Part shown: piece after piece, positions 35,338 to 43,717 of the stretch
Numbering within the stretch: the stretch's first letter is position 1
Layout of the letters: every line of letters starts with the position of its first letter
Source of the DNA: SZAS-79 sp965279075
Lineage (GTDB): Bacteria > Pseudomonadota > Gammaproteobacteria > Burkholderiales > SG8-39
Length of the DNA stretch: 64,000 bases
Assembly: GCA_965279075.1 (NCBI GenBank)
Contig: CBDIHI010000007.1
Coordinates: forward strand, 62,001-126,000
Direction: 5' to 3'
Made by a program: the position numbers and the translations under genes
The notes under the pieces: generated by a model
Database searches by the model: none
What the model saw: only the letters and a program-made list of their open reading frames with translations
Told to the model about the DNA's origin: nothing

Positions 35338-36308
35338 TGGCCGTCCACCTTCAGGCCGGACTCCTTGATGAACTTCTGCCAGAACGCGTACTGGCCCTGC
35401 ACGAAGGCGCGCAGTTCCGCCGGGCCTTCGGTGGCGGTCGTCGTGCCGAAATCGGTCATCTTCTGGCGCACGCCCGGGTCCTTCAGCGCGTCCTGGATCA
35501 CCTTCGCAAGGCGGTTGACCACCTCGGGCGGCGTGCCGGCCGGGGTCACCATCGCGTTCCAGGTCACCACTTCGAAGTCGGGCAGGCCGGACTCGGCGAT
35601 CGAAGGCACGTCGGGCAGTTGCGGGAAGCGCCCCTTGCTCGTGACCGCGATCGCGCGCAGCTTGCCGCCCTTGACCTGCGGCAGCGCGTCCGAGGTGTTC
35701 GCGAAAGTCAGCTGCACCTCTCCACCGATCGCCGCCGCCACGGCGGGCGCGCCGCCCTTGTAGGCGACGTTGGTGATCTTCGTGCCGGCCATGTGGTTGA
35801 ACACCAGGCCCGAGAGCTCGATCAGCGAGCCCGGCCCGGCGGTGCCGAGGTTGAGCGAGGCCGGCTGCGCCTTCGCCGCGGCGATCAGCTCGCGCACGGT
35901 CTTCGCGGGCACGGCAGGGTTGGCGAGCAGGACCTGCGGGTTGCCGTTGAGGCCGGCGACGAAGGAGAAATCCTTCAGTGGGTCGTAGGGCGCCTTGGCG
36001 AGCAGCGGCGCAATGACGAACGGGCCCGCCACGGCGATCAGCATCGTGTGGCCGTCCGGCGCCGACTTGGCGACGAAGTCGGTCGCGATCGCGCCGCCCG
36101 CGCCCGCGCGGTTCTCGACGATCACCGGCTGGCCGAGCGCTTCCTGCATCTTCTGCGCCAGCAGCCGGCCGGTCAGGTCGGTGCTGCCGCCGGGCGCGAA
36201 GGGCACGACGATCTTCAGCGGCCGGGACGGGAAGGACTGGGCCTGCGCGGCCGCCGTGAAGGCGAGCGCAAGCGCGGTGGACAACAGGACATTCAAGCGG
36301 GATGCCAT
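35334..36308 (-). CDS. Bug/TctC-type solute-binding protein
   Basis: 324 residues; signal peptide to about residue 23 (ALALAFTAAAQAQ). Bug signatures: LKIVVPFAPGGSTDLTGRLL, PVIVENRAGAGGAIATDFVA, LNLGTAGPGSLIELSGL and a C-terminal FVQGQYAFWQKFIKESGL. It leads an operon with the TPP enzyme, sharing a 4-bp stop/start overlap. This is the clearest functional link for any Bug gene in this part of the window. Confidence 0.92.
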   Translation of the reverse strand: MASRLNVLLSTALALAFTAAAQAQSFPSRPLKIVVPFAPGGSTDLTGRLLAQKMQEALGQPVIVENRAGAGGAIATDFVAKSAPDGHTMLIAVAGPFVIAPLLAKAPYDPLKDFSFVAGLNGNPQVLLANPAVPAKTVRELIAAAKAQPASLNLGTAGPGSLIELSGLVFNHMAGTKITNVAYKGGAPAVAAAIGGEVQLTFANTSDALPQVKGGKLRAIAVTSKGRFPQLPDVPSIAESGLPDFEVVTWNAMVTPAGTPPEVVNRLAKVIQDALKDPGVRQKMTDFGTTTATEGPAELRAFVQGQYAFWQKFIKESGLKVDGQ

Positions 36309-36421
36309 CGATCTCTCCTAGGGATGCGACAGTTTGGCGGCACCGGCGCGGGAACTCAATGCGCAGGGCGAAACGGGTCCGGATGCGCTATCTTCGCGGT
36401 TCTCCAGCCTGAGGATTTGCC

Positions 36422-37027
36422 ATGCCGGTAGTCGGAAAGCGCTTCCGCGACGCCCTGGTCTGGGCGGCGGAACTGCACGAGGACCAGAAAAGGAAGGGCG
36501 GCGACGTCCCGTACGTCTCGCACCTGATCGGGGTCGCGTCGATCGTGCTCGAGCACGGGGGCGACGAGGACCAGGCGATCGGCGCGCTGCTGCACGATGC
36601 GCTCGAAGACCAGGCGCACAAGATGAGCCCGAACGAGATCCGCGCGCGCTTCGGCGACAAGGTCGAGGAAATCGTCGAGGCCTGCACCGACGGGGACCCG
36701 GAAGAGCAGCGCGACCGCGATCCCGCGCGCTGGCGCGTGAGGAAGCAGGTCTACATCGACCAGATCGCGACCAAGCCCCGCGAGGCGCTGCTCGTGTCGA
36801 TGGCCGACAAGCTCTACAATGCGCGCGCGATCCTCGAGGACTTTCGCGAGATCGGCGACAAGCTCTGGCCGCGCTTCACCGCCGGCCGCGACGGCAACCT
36901 CTGGTACTACCGCGCGATGCTCACCGCCTTCAAGGCACGCATCGAGGACCGGCCCGGCGGCGGGATCCGCCTCTGGCACGAGCTCGACCGCACCGTGGCC
37001 GACATCGAGCGGCTCGCGGCGAAGTAG
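36422..37027 (+). CDS. HD-domain phosphohydrolase (SpoT/MESH1-like)
   Basis: 201 residues: a single HD domain with H-K-type helices DALVWAAELHEDQKRKGGDV, PYVSHLIGVASIVLEHGGDE, GALLHDALEDQA (the HD pair) and LVSMADKLYNARAILEDF (final Asp). Close in pattern to the (p)ppGpp hydrolase half of RelA/SpoT proteins, without a synthetase or TGS domain. A small alarmone or nucleotide hydrolase is likely. The WYL regulator gene follows after 5 bp. Confidence 0.85.
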   Translation: MPVVGKRFRDALVWAAELHEDQKRKGGDVPYVSHLIGVASIVLEHGGDEDQAIGALLHDALEDQAHKMSPNEIRARFGDKVEEIVEACTDGDPEEQRDRDPARWRVRKQVYIDQIATKPREALLVSMADKLYNARAILEDFREIGDKLWPRFTAGRDGNLWYYRAMLTAFKARIEDRPGGGIRLWHELDRTVADIERLAAK

Positions 37028-37032
37028 GGACC

Positions 37033-37992
37033 GTGGAGCGCACCGAGCGGTTCTACCGCATGGAACAGCTGCTGCGCGAACGCAAGGCCGTCCCGCGCCG
37101 GGTGTTCCTCGAAGTCCTCGAAGTGTCCCCCGCCACCTTCAAGCGCGACCTCGAGTACCTGCGCGACCGCTTCAAGGCGCCGATCGAGTGGGACATCGAG
37201 CTCCACGGCTACCGGCTCGACCCGAAGGCGCCGCGCTTCGAATTGCCGGGCCTGTGGTTCTCGCCGGCCGAGACCTACGCGCTGCTCACCATGCAGCACC
37301 TGCTGGAATCGCTGCAGCCGGGGCTGCTCACGCCGCACGTGAAGCCGCTGCTGGATCGATTGCGGTCCGTGCTCGACCGGGGCGACCACTCCGCCGAAGA
37401 GGTCGGGCGCAGGATCCGCGTGCTGCAGCAGGCGGCACGCAAGTCCAAGCTCGCGCACTTCGAGGTGGCCGCCGCGGCCGTCCTCAAGCGCAAGCGCCTC
37501 GCGATCGTCCACCACAACCGGGAGCGAAACGAGGACACCTCGCGCACGATCTCGCCCCAGCACCTCGTGCACTACCGCGGCAACTGGTACGTGGACGCGT
37601 GGTGCCACAAGGCGGACGGCGTGAGGAGCTTCGCGCTCGACGCGATCCGCTCGGCCTCGCTGCTCGACGAAAAGGCCAGGGACGTCCCGAAGGGTGAGCT
37701 GGAGGCGCACTTCCAGTCCGGCTACGGGATCTTCGCGGGGCGGGAGGTGCAGTGGGCGAAGCTGCGCTTCACGCCGGCGCGAGCGCGCTGGGTCGCGAAC
37801 GAGGACTGGCACCCGAAGCAACGGGCCGCGTTCGAGGCCGACGGCAGCTACGTGCTCGAGGTGCCCTACGCGGACGACCGGGAGCTCTTGATGGACATCC
37901 TAAAGTTCGGGCCGGACGTGGAGGTGGTCTCGCCGGCCGCGCTGCGCGACCGGGTGAAGGAGGCCCTCGAGGCGGCAATCCGGCGCTATTGA
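37033..37992 (+). CDS. WYL-domain transcriptional regulator (paralogue of the island copy)
   Basis: 319 residues from GTG 37033, chosen because VERTERFYRMEQLLRERKAV aligns with the N-terminus of the WYL protein at 6365. Same layout: winged helix (ATFKRDLEYLRDRFKAP), WYL region (RLAIVHHNRERNE, HYRGNWYVDAWCHK) and C-terminal extension (YADDRELLMDILKFGPDVEV). About half of the residues are identical to the island copy by eye. It is coupled to the HD hydrolase gene (5-bp gap), so it may sense or regulate nucleotide metabolism. Codon use is high-GC, unlike the island paralogue. Confidence 0.88.
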   Translation: MERTERFYRMEQLLRERKAVPRRVFLEVLEVSPATFKRDLEYLRDRFKAPIEWDIELHGYRLDPKAPRFELPGLWFSPAETYALLTMQHLLESLQPGLLTPHVKPLLDRLRSVLDRGDHSAEEVGRRIRVLQQAARKSKLAHFEVAAAAVLKRKRLAIVHHNRERNEDTSRTISPQHLVHYRGNWYVDAWCHKADGVRSFALDAIRSASLLDEKARDVPKGELEAHFQSGYGIFAGREVQWAKLRFTPARARWVANEDWHPKQRAAFEADGSYVLEVPYADDRELLMDILKFGPDVEVVSPAALRDRVKEALEAAIRRY

Positions 37993-38016
37993 GCGGTCCC
38001 CGTCCTTTTTTGGGGG

Positions 38017-38033
38017 GGCTCACGCCTTGAGCC
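38017..38033 (+). repeat. Hairpin leader element, copy A
   Basis: GGCTCA-CGCCT-TGAGCC, an inverted repeat with 6-bp arms extended by flanking G and C runs. It begins 61 nt before the AAA ATPase start. A near-identical element (20 of the first 21 bases) lies 62 nt before the gene at 43763. The T-tract CCTTTTTT just upstream (38004-38011) may terminate the WYL transcript. Confidence 0.6.
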
Positions 38034-38077
38034 ACCCCCGCGCCGAAACTCTCCCCCTTTGACTGTCGGAGAGTGCA

Positions 38078-39442
38078 ATGGAAACCGAGTCCCCTGACGC
38101 GGGTGGGCGCAGTTCGGTACTCGTGCGCGACCTGCTCCTCAGGCACTTCGCACCGTTCGCACTGGAGGATCTCGCCGTCGCCAGGCAGGAGTTCCCGGTC
38201 TGGATGCGCCCCGACCTGCAGCGCGAAATTGAAAGCCTCTTTTCGGAGTTCCCGGGACACCGCTTTACAGGCGCCCGTACGCGCGGCAACCTGGATTTCC
38301 GGTTTCCGAATCTCCTCGAAGGAGGCGAGGACGCGGTGGCCCTGGGGCCCGCTGTCTGGACTGCCGTCGACGTGGGCGAGGCTGAGCCTCGTCGATGCCT
38401 GCGCCGCGGCCTGTGGCTCGCGCGATCCGGCGACACGCCGTTCGTGCTGTTGCTTGAGTTCGACGATGAGGGATCATCCAGCACACGCATGCGGGTCGAG
38501 ATCGCCACGCCGCCGGGGGCGGGGCCGGAGGGCCACGCTGGGTCATTGCTGCGGCGCCTGGTCGCTGCCGGCCGTTCGGGACATGCCCTGCGGGGCAAGG
38601 TGCTCACACCCATGCCTGAGGCGCACGTCATGTTTTCGGATGCGCCGCCGGATTTTCGCGTGCACGCATTGGCACCGGTCGCTCGCGAAGAGATGGTGCT
38701 TGCGCCGGGCGTGTTGGAACTGATCGAACGCAACACCCTGGGCTTTGCCGCCCAGGCCGACGCGCTTGCCCGGCTCGGGATGTCGGCGCGCAAGGGCGTG
38801 CTGCTGTACGGCCCTCCCGGCACGGGCAAGACGCTCATCGTGCGATATCTTTCAAGCGCGCTTCCCGGCCATACCAAGTTCATCCTTGGCGCCCACCAGA
38901 TGAGCTACCTTGGCGAGGCGATCCAGACGGCAAGGCTCCTGCAGCCGGCCATGGTGGTTATCGAAGACGTCGACCTGATCGCCGCCGATCGCGACGGGCC
39001 ATGGCAGCACAGGCCTTCGCTCCTCAACCACCTGCTCAACGAAATGGACGGCCTCGAGCCCGATGCACGCGTGCTGTTCGTGCTCACCACGAACCGCCCC
39101 GAGGTTCTCGAGCCTGCCCTTGCCGGCCGACCCGGGCGCGTCGACCAGGCGATCGGCATTGGCTTGCCCGAAGACCTCGAGCGCCGGGTGCTCCTGAGGC
39201 AATACGCCCGTGGATTGCAGATGCCGGACGAAACGGTGGCGGCAATAAGCACACGTATCGGCAAGGTCAGTCCTGCCTACATCAAGGAAATCGACCGCCG
39301 CGCTGCGCAGGCGATGCTCGAGCGCGGAGGGATGGCACTGGCGACAGGGGATTTCGAACGCGCCCTTGGCGACATTTCGGACAGGCAGGGCGGTCTCTGG
39401 GCACGGCCTGCCGGTGGAGCCGGGAAGGTCGGCTTTGCGTGA
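38078..39442 (+). CDS. AAA+ ATPase with a unique N-terminal domain
   Basis: 454 residues. Residues 1-200 have no domain I recognise. An AAA core follows: Walker A LLYGPPGTGKTLIVRYLSS (about 245-252), Walker B MVVIEDVDLIAADRD (about 293-299), sensor-1 FVLTTNRPE, and arginine-finger region LAGRPGRVDQAIGIGLP, as in FtsH/Cdc48/Bcs1-like remodelling ATPases. No protease or membrane segment is attached. The N-terminus probably binds substrate. It is preceded by the hairpin leader element. Confidence 0.82.
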   Translation: METESPDAGGRSSVLVRDLLLRHFAPFALEDLAVARQEFPVWMRPDLQREIESLFSEFPGHRFTGARTRGNLDFRFPNLLEGGEDAVALGPAVWTAVDVGEAEPRRCLRRGLWLARSGDTPFVLLLEFDDEGSSSTRMRVEIATPPGAGPEGHAGSLLRRLVAAGRSGHALRGKVLTPMPEAHVMFSDAPPDFRVHALAPVAREEMVLAPGVLELIERNTLGFAAQADALARLGMSARKGVLLYGPPGTGKTLIVRYLSSALPGHTKFILGAHQMSYLGEAIQTARLLQPAMVVIEDVDLIAADRDGPWQHRPSLLNHLLNEMDGLEPDARVLFVLTTNRPEVLEPALAGRPGRVDQAIGIGLPEDLERRVLLRQYARGLQMPDETVAAISTRIGKVSPAYIKEIDRRAAQAMLERGGMALATGDFERALGDISDRQGGLWARPAGGAGKVGFA

Positions 39443-39464
39443 CGCTCAATTGGCTTACATTTAT

Positions 39465-39478
39465 TGTATAATCATACA
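39465..39478 (+). promoter_or_regulatory. Promoter/operator of the AbrB-PIN pair
   Basis: A strikingly AT-rich 60 bp precedes the antitoxin. TGTAT-AATC-ATACA (5-bp arms) spans a perfect -10 hexamer TATAAT at 39467-39472. An antitoxin bound here would block the promoter. No good -35 is seen. Confidence 0.55.
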
Positions 39479-39501
39479 TATTAATAGTTTAGGAAAAATA
39501 A

Positions 39502-39732
39502 ATGGAAGCTTACATTTCGGTCAAAGGCCAACTCGTCATCCCATCCACGATCCGGCGAAAGTTCGGGATCAAGGAAGGGACACGGGTAAACGTGGACATC
39601 GATGAAGCGGCGCATCGGATCATCCTGACGCCGGTTACGCGGGACTACATCCAGAACCTGCGCGGGAAATACAAGGGCAAGGGCCTGCTGGCGGCGCTGG
39701 CAGCGGAGAAGAAGCGCGAAAGGGACCTCTGA
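39502..39732 (+). CDS. AbrB/MazE-type antitoxin
   Basis: 76 residues: AYISVKGQLVIPSTIRRKFG (swapped-hairpin DNA-binding core), EGTRVNVDIDEAAHRIILTP, then a basic C-terminal arm (GKYKGKGLLAALAAEKKRER). TAGGAAAA precedes the start. Stop and PIN start overlap as TGATG, so the toxin is translationally coupled to its antidote. Confidence 0.87.
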   Translation: MEAYISVKGQLVIPSTIRRKFGIKEGTRVNVDIDEAAHRIILTPVTRDYIQNLRGKYKGKGLLAALAAEKKRERDL

Positions 39733-40142
39733 TGGCGCGCAAGCCAAGGTCCCTTGTGCTCGACTCATGGGCGATCATGGCTTACCTCGGAGACGAGCCG
39801 TCCGGCCAGGAAGTCGCGGACCTGGTCGCCGGTGCCCTTGAAGGCGACATCCCGATGTACATGTCCATCGTGAACGCGGGTGAGGTCTGGTACATCCTCG
39901 CGCGGGAGATTTCCGAGACCGAAGCCGACAGGGCGCTGTCGGACCTGGGGAACCTCGGCATCCGGCTGGTCGATGCCGATTGGCCGATCACGCGGAGTGC
40001 GGGCACGTTCAAGGCGCGCTACAGGATGTCCTACGCGGATTGTTTTGCGGCAGCCCTCGCCAAGGACCGGAAATCCGAGCTTGTCACGGGGGACAAGGAG
40101 TTCAGGCAGGTGGAGGACGAAGTTTCCGTCCGGTGGCTGTGA
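39732..40142 (+). CDS. VapC-like PIN-domain toxin
   Basis: 136-residue PIN nuclease: SLVLDSWAIMAYLGDEP (first Asp), IVNAGEVWYILARE (Glu), SYADCFAAALAKDR (Asp) and LVTGDKEFRQVE (last Asp). This TA type usually cleaves tRNA or rRNA. It overlaps the antitoxin gene by one base and converges with an MFS gene one base away. Confidence 0.88.
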   Translation: MARKPRSLVLDSWAIMAYLGDEPSGQEVADLVAGALEGDIPMYMSIVNAGEVWYILAREISETEADRALSDLGNLGIRLVDADWPITRSAGTFKARYRMSYADCFAAALAKDRKSELVTGDKEFRQVEDEVSVRWL

Positions 40143-40143
40143 C

Positions 40144-41376
40144 TCAGCCGGCCCTGCGCCTCTCGATGTCCGGCAGGAACCACACCAGCAGCCCGATCGC
40201 CGGCAGCCACGCCGTGAGGTGGTAGACGAACACGATGCCGTAGGCGTCCGCGAGCCTCCCCAACCCCGCCGCGGCGAGGCCCCCGAGCCCGAACGAGAAC
40301 CCGAAGAACATCCCCGACACCATGCCCACGCGCCCGGGCAGCAGTTCGTGCGCGTAGACGAGGATCGCGGGGAAGGCCGAGGCCATCAGCAGCGCGATCA
40401 GGATCGTCAGCACGCCGGTCCAGAAGAGGTTCGCGTACGGCAGCAGCAGCGTGAAGGGCAGCGCGCCGAGGATCGAGATCCAGATCATCGGGCGGCGGCC
40501 GATCCGGTCCGAGACATGGCCGCCGACCAGCGTGCCCGCGGCCACCGCCGCCATGTAGACGAAGAGCTGCACCTGCGCCGATTGCACCGGCAGCTGGAAG
40601 TGCTCGATCAGGTAGAACGTGAAGAAGGTGGTGATGGAGGAGTTGTAGGCGTTCTTCGAGAACACCAGCACCATCAGCAGCACCACGAAGAACACCACGC
40701 CCGCGGCCGGCGCCGGGGGCTTCGCGCGGGGCGTGCCGGCCGGGTGCGTCGCGTGGACCGCCGCATTGACTTCCTCGAGCCTCGCCGAGTACCACGTGCC
40801 CACGCGGGTGAGCACCATCATCGCCAGCAGCGCCGCCAGCGAGAACCACGCGATCGAGCCCTGCCCGCGCGGCAGGATGATGAACGCCGCCAGCAGCGGC
40901 CCGATCGCGCCGCCGAGGTTGCCGCCGACCTGGAAGATCGACTGCGCGACGCCGTAGCGCCCGCCCGAGGCCGCGCGCGCGACGCGCGACGCCTCCGGGT
41001 GGAACACGGCCGAGCCGGTGCCGATGAAGCACGCGGCCAGCAGCACCGCGGTGTAGCTCTCGGCCATAGACAGCAGCACGAGGCCGGTAAGCGTGCCGCC
41101 CATGCCGACCGCGAGCGAATACGGCAGCGGCTTCTTGTCGGTGTACATGCCGATGTTCGGCTGCAGCAGCGAGGCGGTCAGCATGAAGGCCAGCGTCAGC
41201 ATGCCCACCTGCCCGAAGTCGAGGTGCAGCTGGGCTTTGAGCATCGGGTACAGCGCCGGCAGCAGAGACTGCATCAGGTCGTTGAGCAGGTGGCAGAAGC
41301 CCAGCGACAGCAGGACCGGGAAGACCGCCTCCCGGGTGGTGAGCGGGGCGGGGCCCGCGGTGGTGGTGGATGACAT
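40144..41376 (-). CDS. MFS transporter, fosmidomycin-resistance (Fsr) family
   Basis: 410 residues, 12 helices. Fsr-type signatures: GFCHLLNDLMQSLLPALYPM near the N-terminus, ACFIGTGSAVFHPEASRVAR, and GRYGVAQSIFQVGGNLGGAI. Likely an inner-membrane drug or metabolite efflux pump; fosmidomycin is the name-giving substrate but not proven. It stands alone, with a Bug gene upstream on the same strand (44-bp gap). Confidence 0.9.
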   Translation of the reverse strand: MSSTTTAGPAPLTTREAVFPVLLSLGFCHLLNDLMQSLLPALYPMLKAQLHLDFGQVGMLTLAFMLTASLLQPNIGMYTDKKPLPYSLAVGMGGTLTGLVLLSMAESYTAVLLAACFIGTGSAVFHPEASRVARAASGGRYGVAQSIFQVGGNLGGAIGPLLAAFIILPRGQGSIAWFSLAALLAMMVLTRVGTWYSARLEEVNAAVHATHPAGTPRAKPPAPAAGVVFFVVLLMVLVFSKNAYNSSITTFFTFYLIEHFQLPVQSAQVQLFVYMAAVAAGTLVGGHVSDRIGRRPMIWISILGALPFTLLLPYANLFWTGVLTILIALLMASAFPAILVYAHELLPGRVGMVSGMFFGFSFGLGGLAAAGLGRLADAYGIVFVYHLTAWLPAIGLLVWFLPDIERRRAG

Positions 41377-41420
41377 GGTGGCCCGAGTATAAAACGCGGG
41401 CCGCCCGTTCCCTTTACATG

Positions 41421-42395
41421 TCAGTCAGCCTTGGCGCCGCTTGCCTTCACCACCTGAATCCATTTCGACATGTCGGCCAGCAGGAACTGGCGAAACACCT
41501 CGGGACTGCTACCCACCGGCTCGGACCCGTCGGCGAGGATGCGCTCCTTCACGTCCGGCGCGTTCAGGGCTTTCACCAGTTCGGCGTTCAGCTTCGCGAC
41601 GATGGGCGCGGGCAGGCCCGCCGGGCCGATGATGCCGTACCAGCCCACCAGTTCGAAGCCCGGCAGCTGCTCGGCCACGGCGGGGAGGTCGGGCAGCACC
41701 GCGAGGCGCTTGGCGGAGGTGATCGCCAGCGCGCGGATGCGCCCGGAGCGGATGTGCGGCTGCGCCGCCTGCAGCCCGGCGAAGTTGAACTGGTACTCGT
41801 TGGCGAGCAGCGCCGCCAGCGCCGGGCCCGAACCCTTGTAGGGGATGTGCTCGGCCTTGGTGCCCGTGAGCTGCTTGTACATCTCGCCCGCGAGGTGCCC
41901 GCCGCTGCCGATGCCGGCCGAGCCGAAGTTTAGCGGGCCGGGATGGGCCTTCGTCCACGCGATGAATTCGGTGAGCGTCTTCGGCGGGTAGGAGGGGTGG
42001 ATCACGAGGATCTGCGCCGCCGCCGTGAGCTGGCTGATCGGCGTGAAGCTGTTCACCGCGTGGTAGGGGAGTTTCGAGTTCAGCGCCGCGTTCACCGTGT
42101 GCTGGTGGTAGCAGAGCAGCAGCGTGTAGCCGTCGGGCTTGGCCGTGGCGGTGATCTCGCCCGCCACCACGCCCGAGGCGCTGGCCTTGTTGTCGACGAT
42201 CACCGGCTGCTTCATCGACTCCGAGAGCTTGGCCGCGAACACCCGCGCGAGGATGTCCGACGTCCCGCCCTGGGCGGCCGCGGTCAGCAGGCGGATCGTG
42301 CGGTTGGGGTACTCGTCCTGGGCGTGGGCGGCCGGTGGGAGGACGGCCACGAAGGCGAGGGCGGCGGTAAACGTAAGGCGGAGGAGGGCGTTCAT
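41421..42395 (-). CDS. Bug/TctC-type solute-binding protein
   Basis: 324 residues; signal peptide to about residue 25 (FVAVLPPAAHA|QDEYPN). Bug features: IRLLTAAAQGGTSDILARVF, PVIVDNKASASGVVAGEITA, LNFGSAGIGSGGHLAGEMYK and C-terminal FLLADMSKWIQVVKASGA. The first strand reads TAAAQGG where most relatives have PFPPGG, so the binding pocket lip differs. The substrate is unknown. It may be read with the MFS gene downstream. Confidence 0.9.
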   Translation of the reverse strand: MNALLRLTFTAALAFVAVLPPAAHAQDEYPNRTIRLLTAAAQGGTSDILARVFAAKLSESMKQPVIVDNKASASGVVAGEITATAKPDGYTLLLCYHQHTVNAALNSKLPYHAVNSFTPISQLTAAAQILVIHPSYPPKTLTEFIAWTKAHPGPLNFGSAGIGSGGHLAGEMYKQLTGTKAEHIPYKGSGPALAALLANEYQFNFAGLQAAQPHIRSGRIRALAITSAKRLAVLPDLPAVAEQLPGFELVGWYGIIGPAGLPAPIVAKLNAELVKALNAPDVKERILADGSEPVGSSPEVFRQFLLADMSKWIQVVKASGAKAD

Positions 42396-42438
42396 GGAGT
42401 AATGCTACCAGACGGAACCAACCGGGGGATTGCCCGAA

Positions 42439-42470
42439 CCCATATAGGGATCTATCATACCCAATATGGG
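42439..42470. promoter_or_regulatory. Inverted repeat over the start of the HTH-MNT gene
   Basis: CCCATAT at 42439-42445 and ATATGGG at 42464-42470 form 7-bp perfect arms 18 bp apart. The right arm covers the ATG start codon at 42466. This is a plausible autoregulatory operator for the HTH-bearing antitoxin encoded here. Confidence 0.5.
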
Positions 42471-43140
42471 AACGAATAAGCCAACCCTCCCGGATGCGCT
42501 TTTCTCCAAGACGCTCAAGCGCGTGCTTGGGTTGCTGTATGGCAACCCGGGCCGCAGCTACTTCGCCAACGAGATCGTCCGTTCGGTCGGCCTGGGCGTG
42601 GGCACGGTGCAGCGGGAACTGAAGGGCCTCGCCGGGTCCGGGTTGGTCACGGTCAGCAGCGTCGGCAACCAGAAGCACTATCAGGCCAACCCGGCCTCGC
42701 CCATCTTTGAAGAGTTGCGTGCCATCGCCACGAAGGTGCTCAGCCCCCCGCAATCCGGTGTGCGCGGTCGTCGGGCGGCGCTGCCCCGGGCGATTGCCGC
42801 TCACCAGCCGCAGGCCGCCTACGCGGTCGACGTCCCTCCCGCCGCATTCACAATCCCCGGCAAGAAAGTTGCGGCGCTGTGCCGCCGGTACGCGGTGAGG
42901 AAACTGAGCCTGTTCGGCTCCGCCGCCCGGGGCGAACTGGGTCCGGATAGCGATGTGGACCTGATGATCGAGTTCGACCCCTCGAGCAAGGTCTCGCTGT
43001 GGGACATCCCGAAGCTGCAGGAGGAGTTCTCGGCGCTTTTCGGCGGACGTCGTGTCGACCTCGTCCCGCCCGAGGTGATGAAGAACCCGTTCCGGCGCAA
43101 ATCGATCCTTGCCGACCTCAGGGTGCTTTATGAAGCCTGA
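42466..43140 (+). CDS. HTH-nucleotidyltransferase fusion (MntA-type antitoxin)
   Basis: 224 residues: a winged HTH (LKRVLGLLYGNPGRSYFANE, then VGLGVGTVQRELKGLAGSGL), a linker of about 40 residues, then a minimal nucleotidyltransferase domain with KLSLFGSAARGELGPDSDVD (GSx10DxD active site). MntA enzymes AMPylate and silence the HepT toxin encoded next. The added HTH suggests that it also represses its own promoter. It overlaps hepT by 11 bp. Confidence 0.85.
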   Translation: MGTNKPTLPDALFSKTLKRVLGLLYGNPGRSYFANEIVRSVGLGVGTVQRELKGLAGSGLVTVSSVGNQKHYQANPASPIFEELRAIATKVLSPPQSGVRGRRAALPRAIAAHQPQAAYAVDVPPAAFTIPGKKVAALCRRYAVRKLSLFGSAARGELGPDSDVDLMIEFDPSSKVSLWDIPKLQEEFSALFGGRRVDLVPPEVMKNPFRRKSILADLRVLYEA

Positions 43141-43522
43141 GGCGAAGGACGGCGGTTTCCTGTGGGACATGCTCGAGGCGGCGCGGGAGACGCGCGAGCT
43201 CATGAAAGGCTTTACGCTGGAGAGGCTGCTCGGGGACGCCAGGACGCGCCGCGCGCTGGAGCGCACGCTCGAAGTGCTGGGTGAGGCCGCGAACCGCGTT
43301 TCCCTGCCCACCCGCGAAGCGCTTGCGGGTATTCCCTGGGCAAAGATCATCGGCCAGCGCAACGTGATTGCGCACGGGTATGCCGTGCTTGACCACGGCC
43401 GGCTGTTCCGGACGGCCACAGAGGATCTTCCCGAGTTGATCGAAACCCTCGAGCGGGTCGTCGGCAGGATCGAGCGCGGCCTCCCGGTGCCTGGCAAGCC
43501 CGCCCGAAAATCAGGAAAGTAA
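43130..43522 (+). CDS. HepT-like toxin (DUF86 ribonuclease)
   Basis: 130 residues, all-helical HEPN fold: FLWDMLEAARETRELMKGFT, RRALERTLEVLGEAANRVS, and the RNase motif R-N-V-I-A-H-G-Y (RNVIAHGY, the Rx4-6H and Tyr used for AMPylation). Start ATG 43130 lies inside the end of the antitoxin gene. Intact in length and motifs, unlike the truncated copy at 48621. Confidence 0.88.
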   Translation: MKPEAKDGGFLWDMLEAARETRELMKGFTLERLLGDARTRRALERTLEVLGEAANRVSLPTREALAGIPWAKIIGQRNVIAHGYAVLDHGRLFRTATEDLPELIETLERVVGRIERGLPVPGKPARKSGK

Positions 43523-43527
43523 GTCCT

Positions 43528-43653
43528 CTACTCCTCCTCCGGTGGAACCTCCCTCGGCTTGAACCCCTCCGGCGGGCGGGTGTCCTTCATGTGCCGCCAC
43601 GCGGCGAAGATCCCGCCCACGGCCACCAGCAGCGCCACCGCGAACCATTCCAT
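43528..43653 (-). CDS. Very small membrane protein, unknown
   Basis: 41 residues: one transmembrane helix (WFAVALLVAVGGIFAAW) and a charged, proline-rich tail ending PPEEE. A perfect AAGGAGG sits 5 bases before the ATG at 43653, and that ribosome site is the main reason to call it. It converges with the hepT gene 5 bp away. Confidence 0.6.
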   Translation of the reverse strand: MEWFAVALLVAVGGIFAAWRHMKDTRPPEGFKPREVPPEEE

Positions 43654-43700
43654 CGGCTCCTCCTTTTGCGTTCCCCGCATTAGACCCCTTCCGGCGCCCG

Positions 43701-43717
43701 GGCTCACGCCCTGAGCC
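43701..43717 (+). repeat. Hairpin leader element, copy B
   Basis: GGCTCA-CGCCC-TGAGCC, then CACCC, starting 62 nt before the ATG at 43763. Matches copy A at 38017 in 20 of 21 bases and in distance to the start codon. The sequences diverge downstream except for a loosely shared CG-A-ACT and CGGAG before the start codon. Confidence 0.6.

Noticed and set aside
36334..37992. 552-codon frame suggesting a longer WYL protein
   Set aside because: The first 233 codons overlap the HD gene out of frame and are Arg-rich; homology to the other WYL protein begins exactly at GTG 37033.
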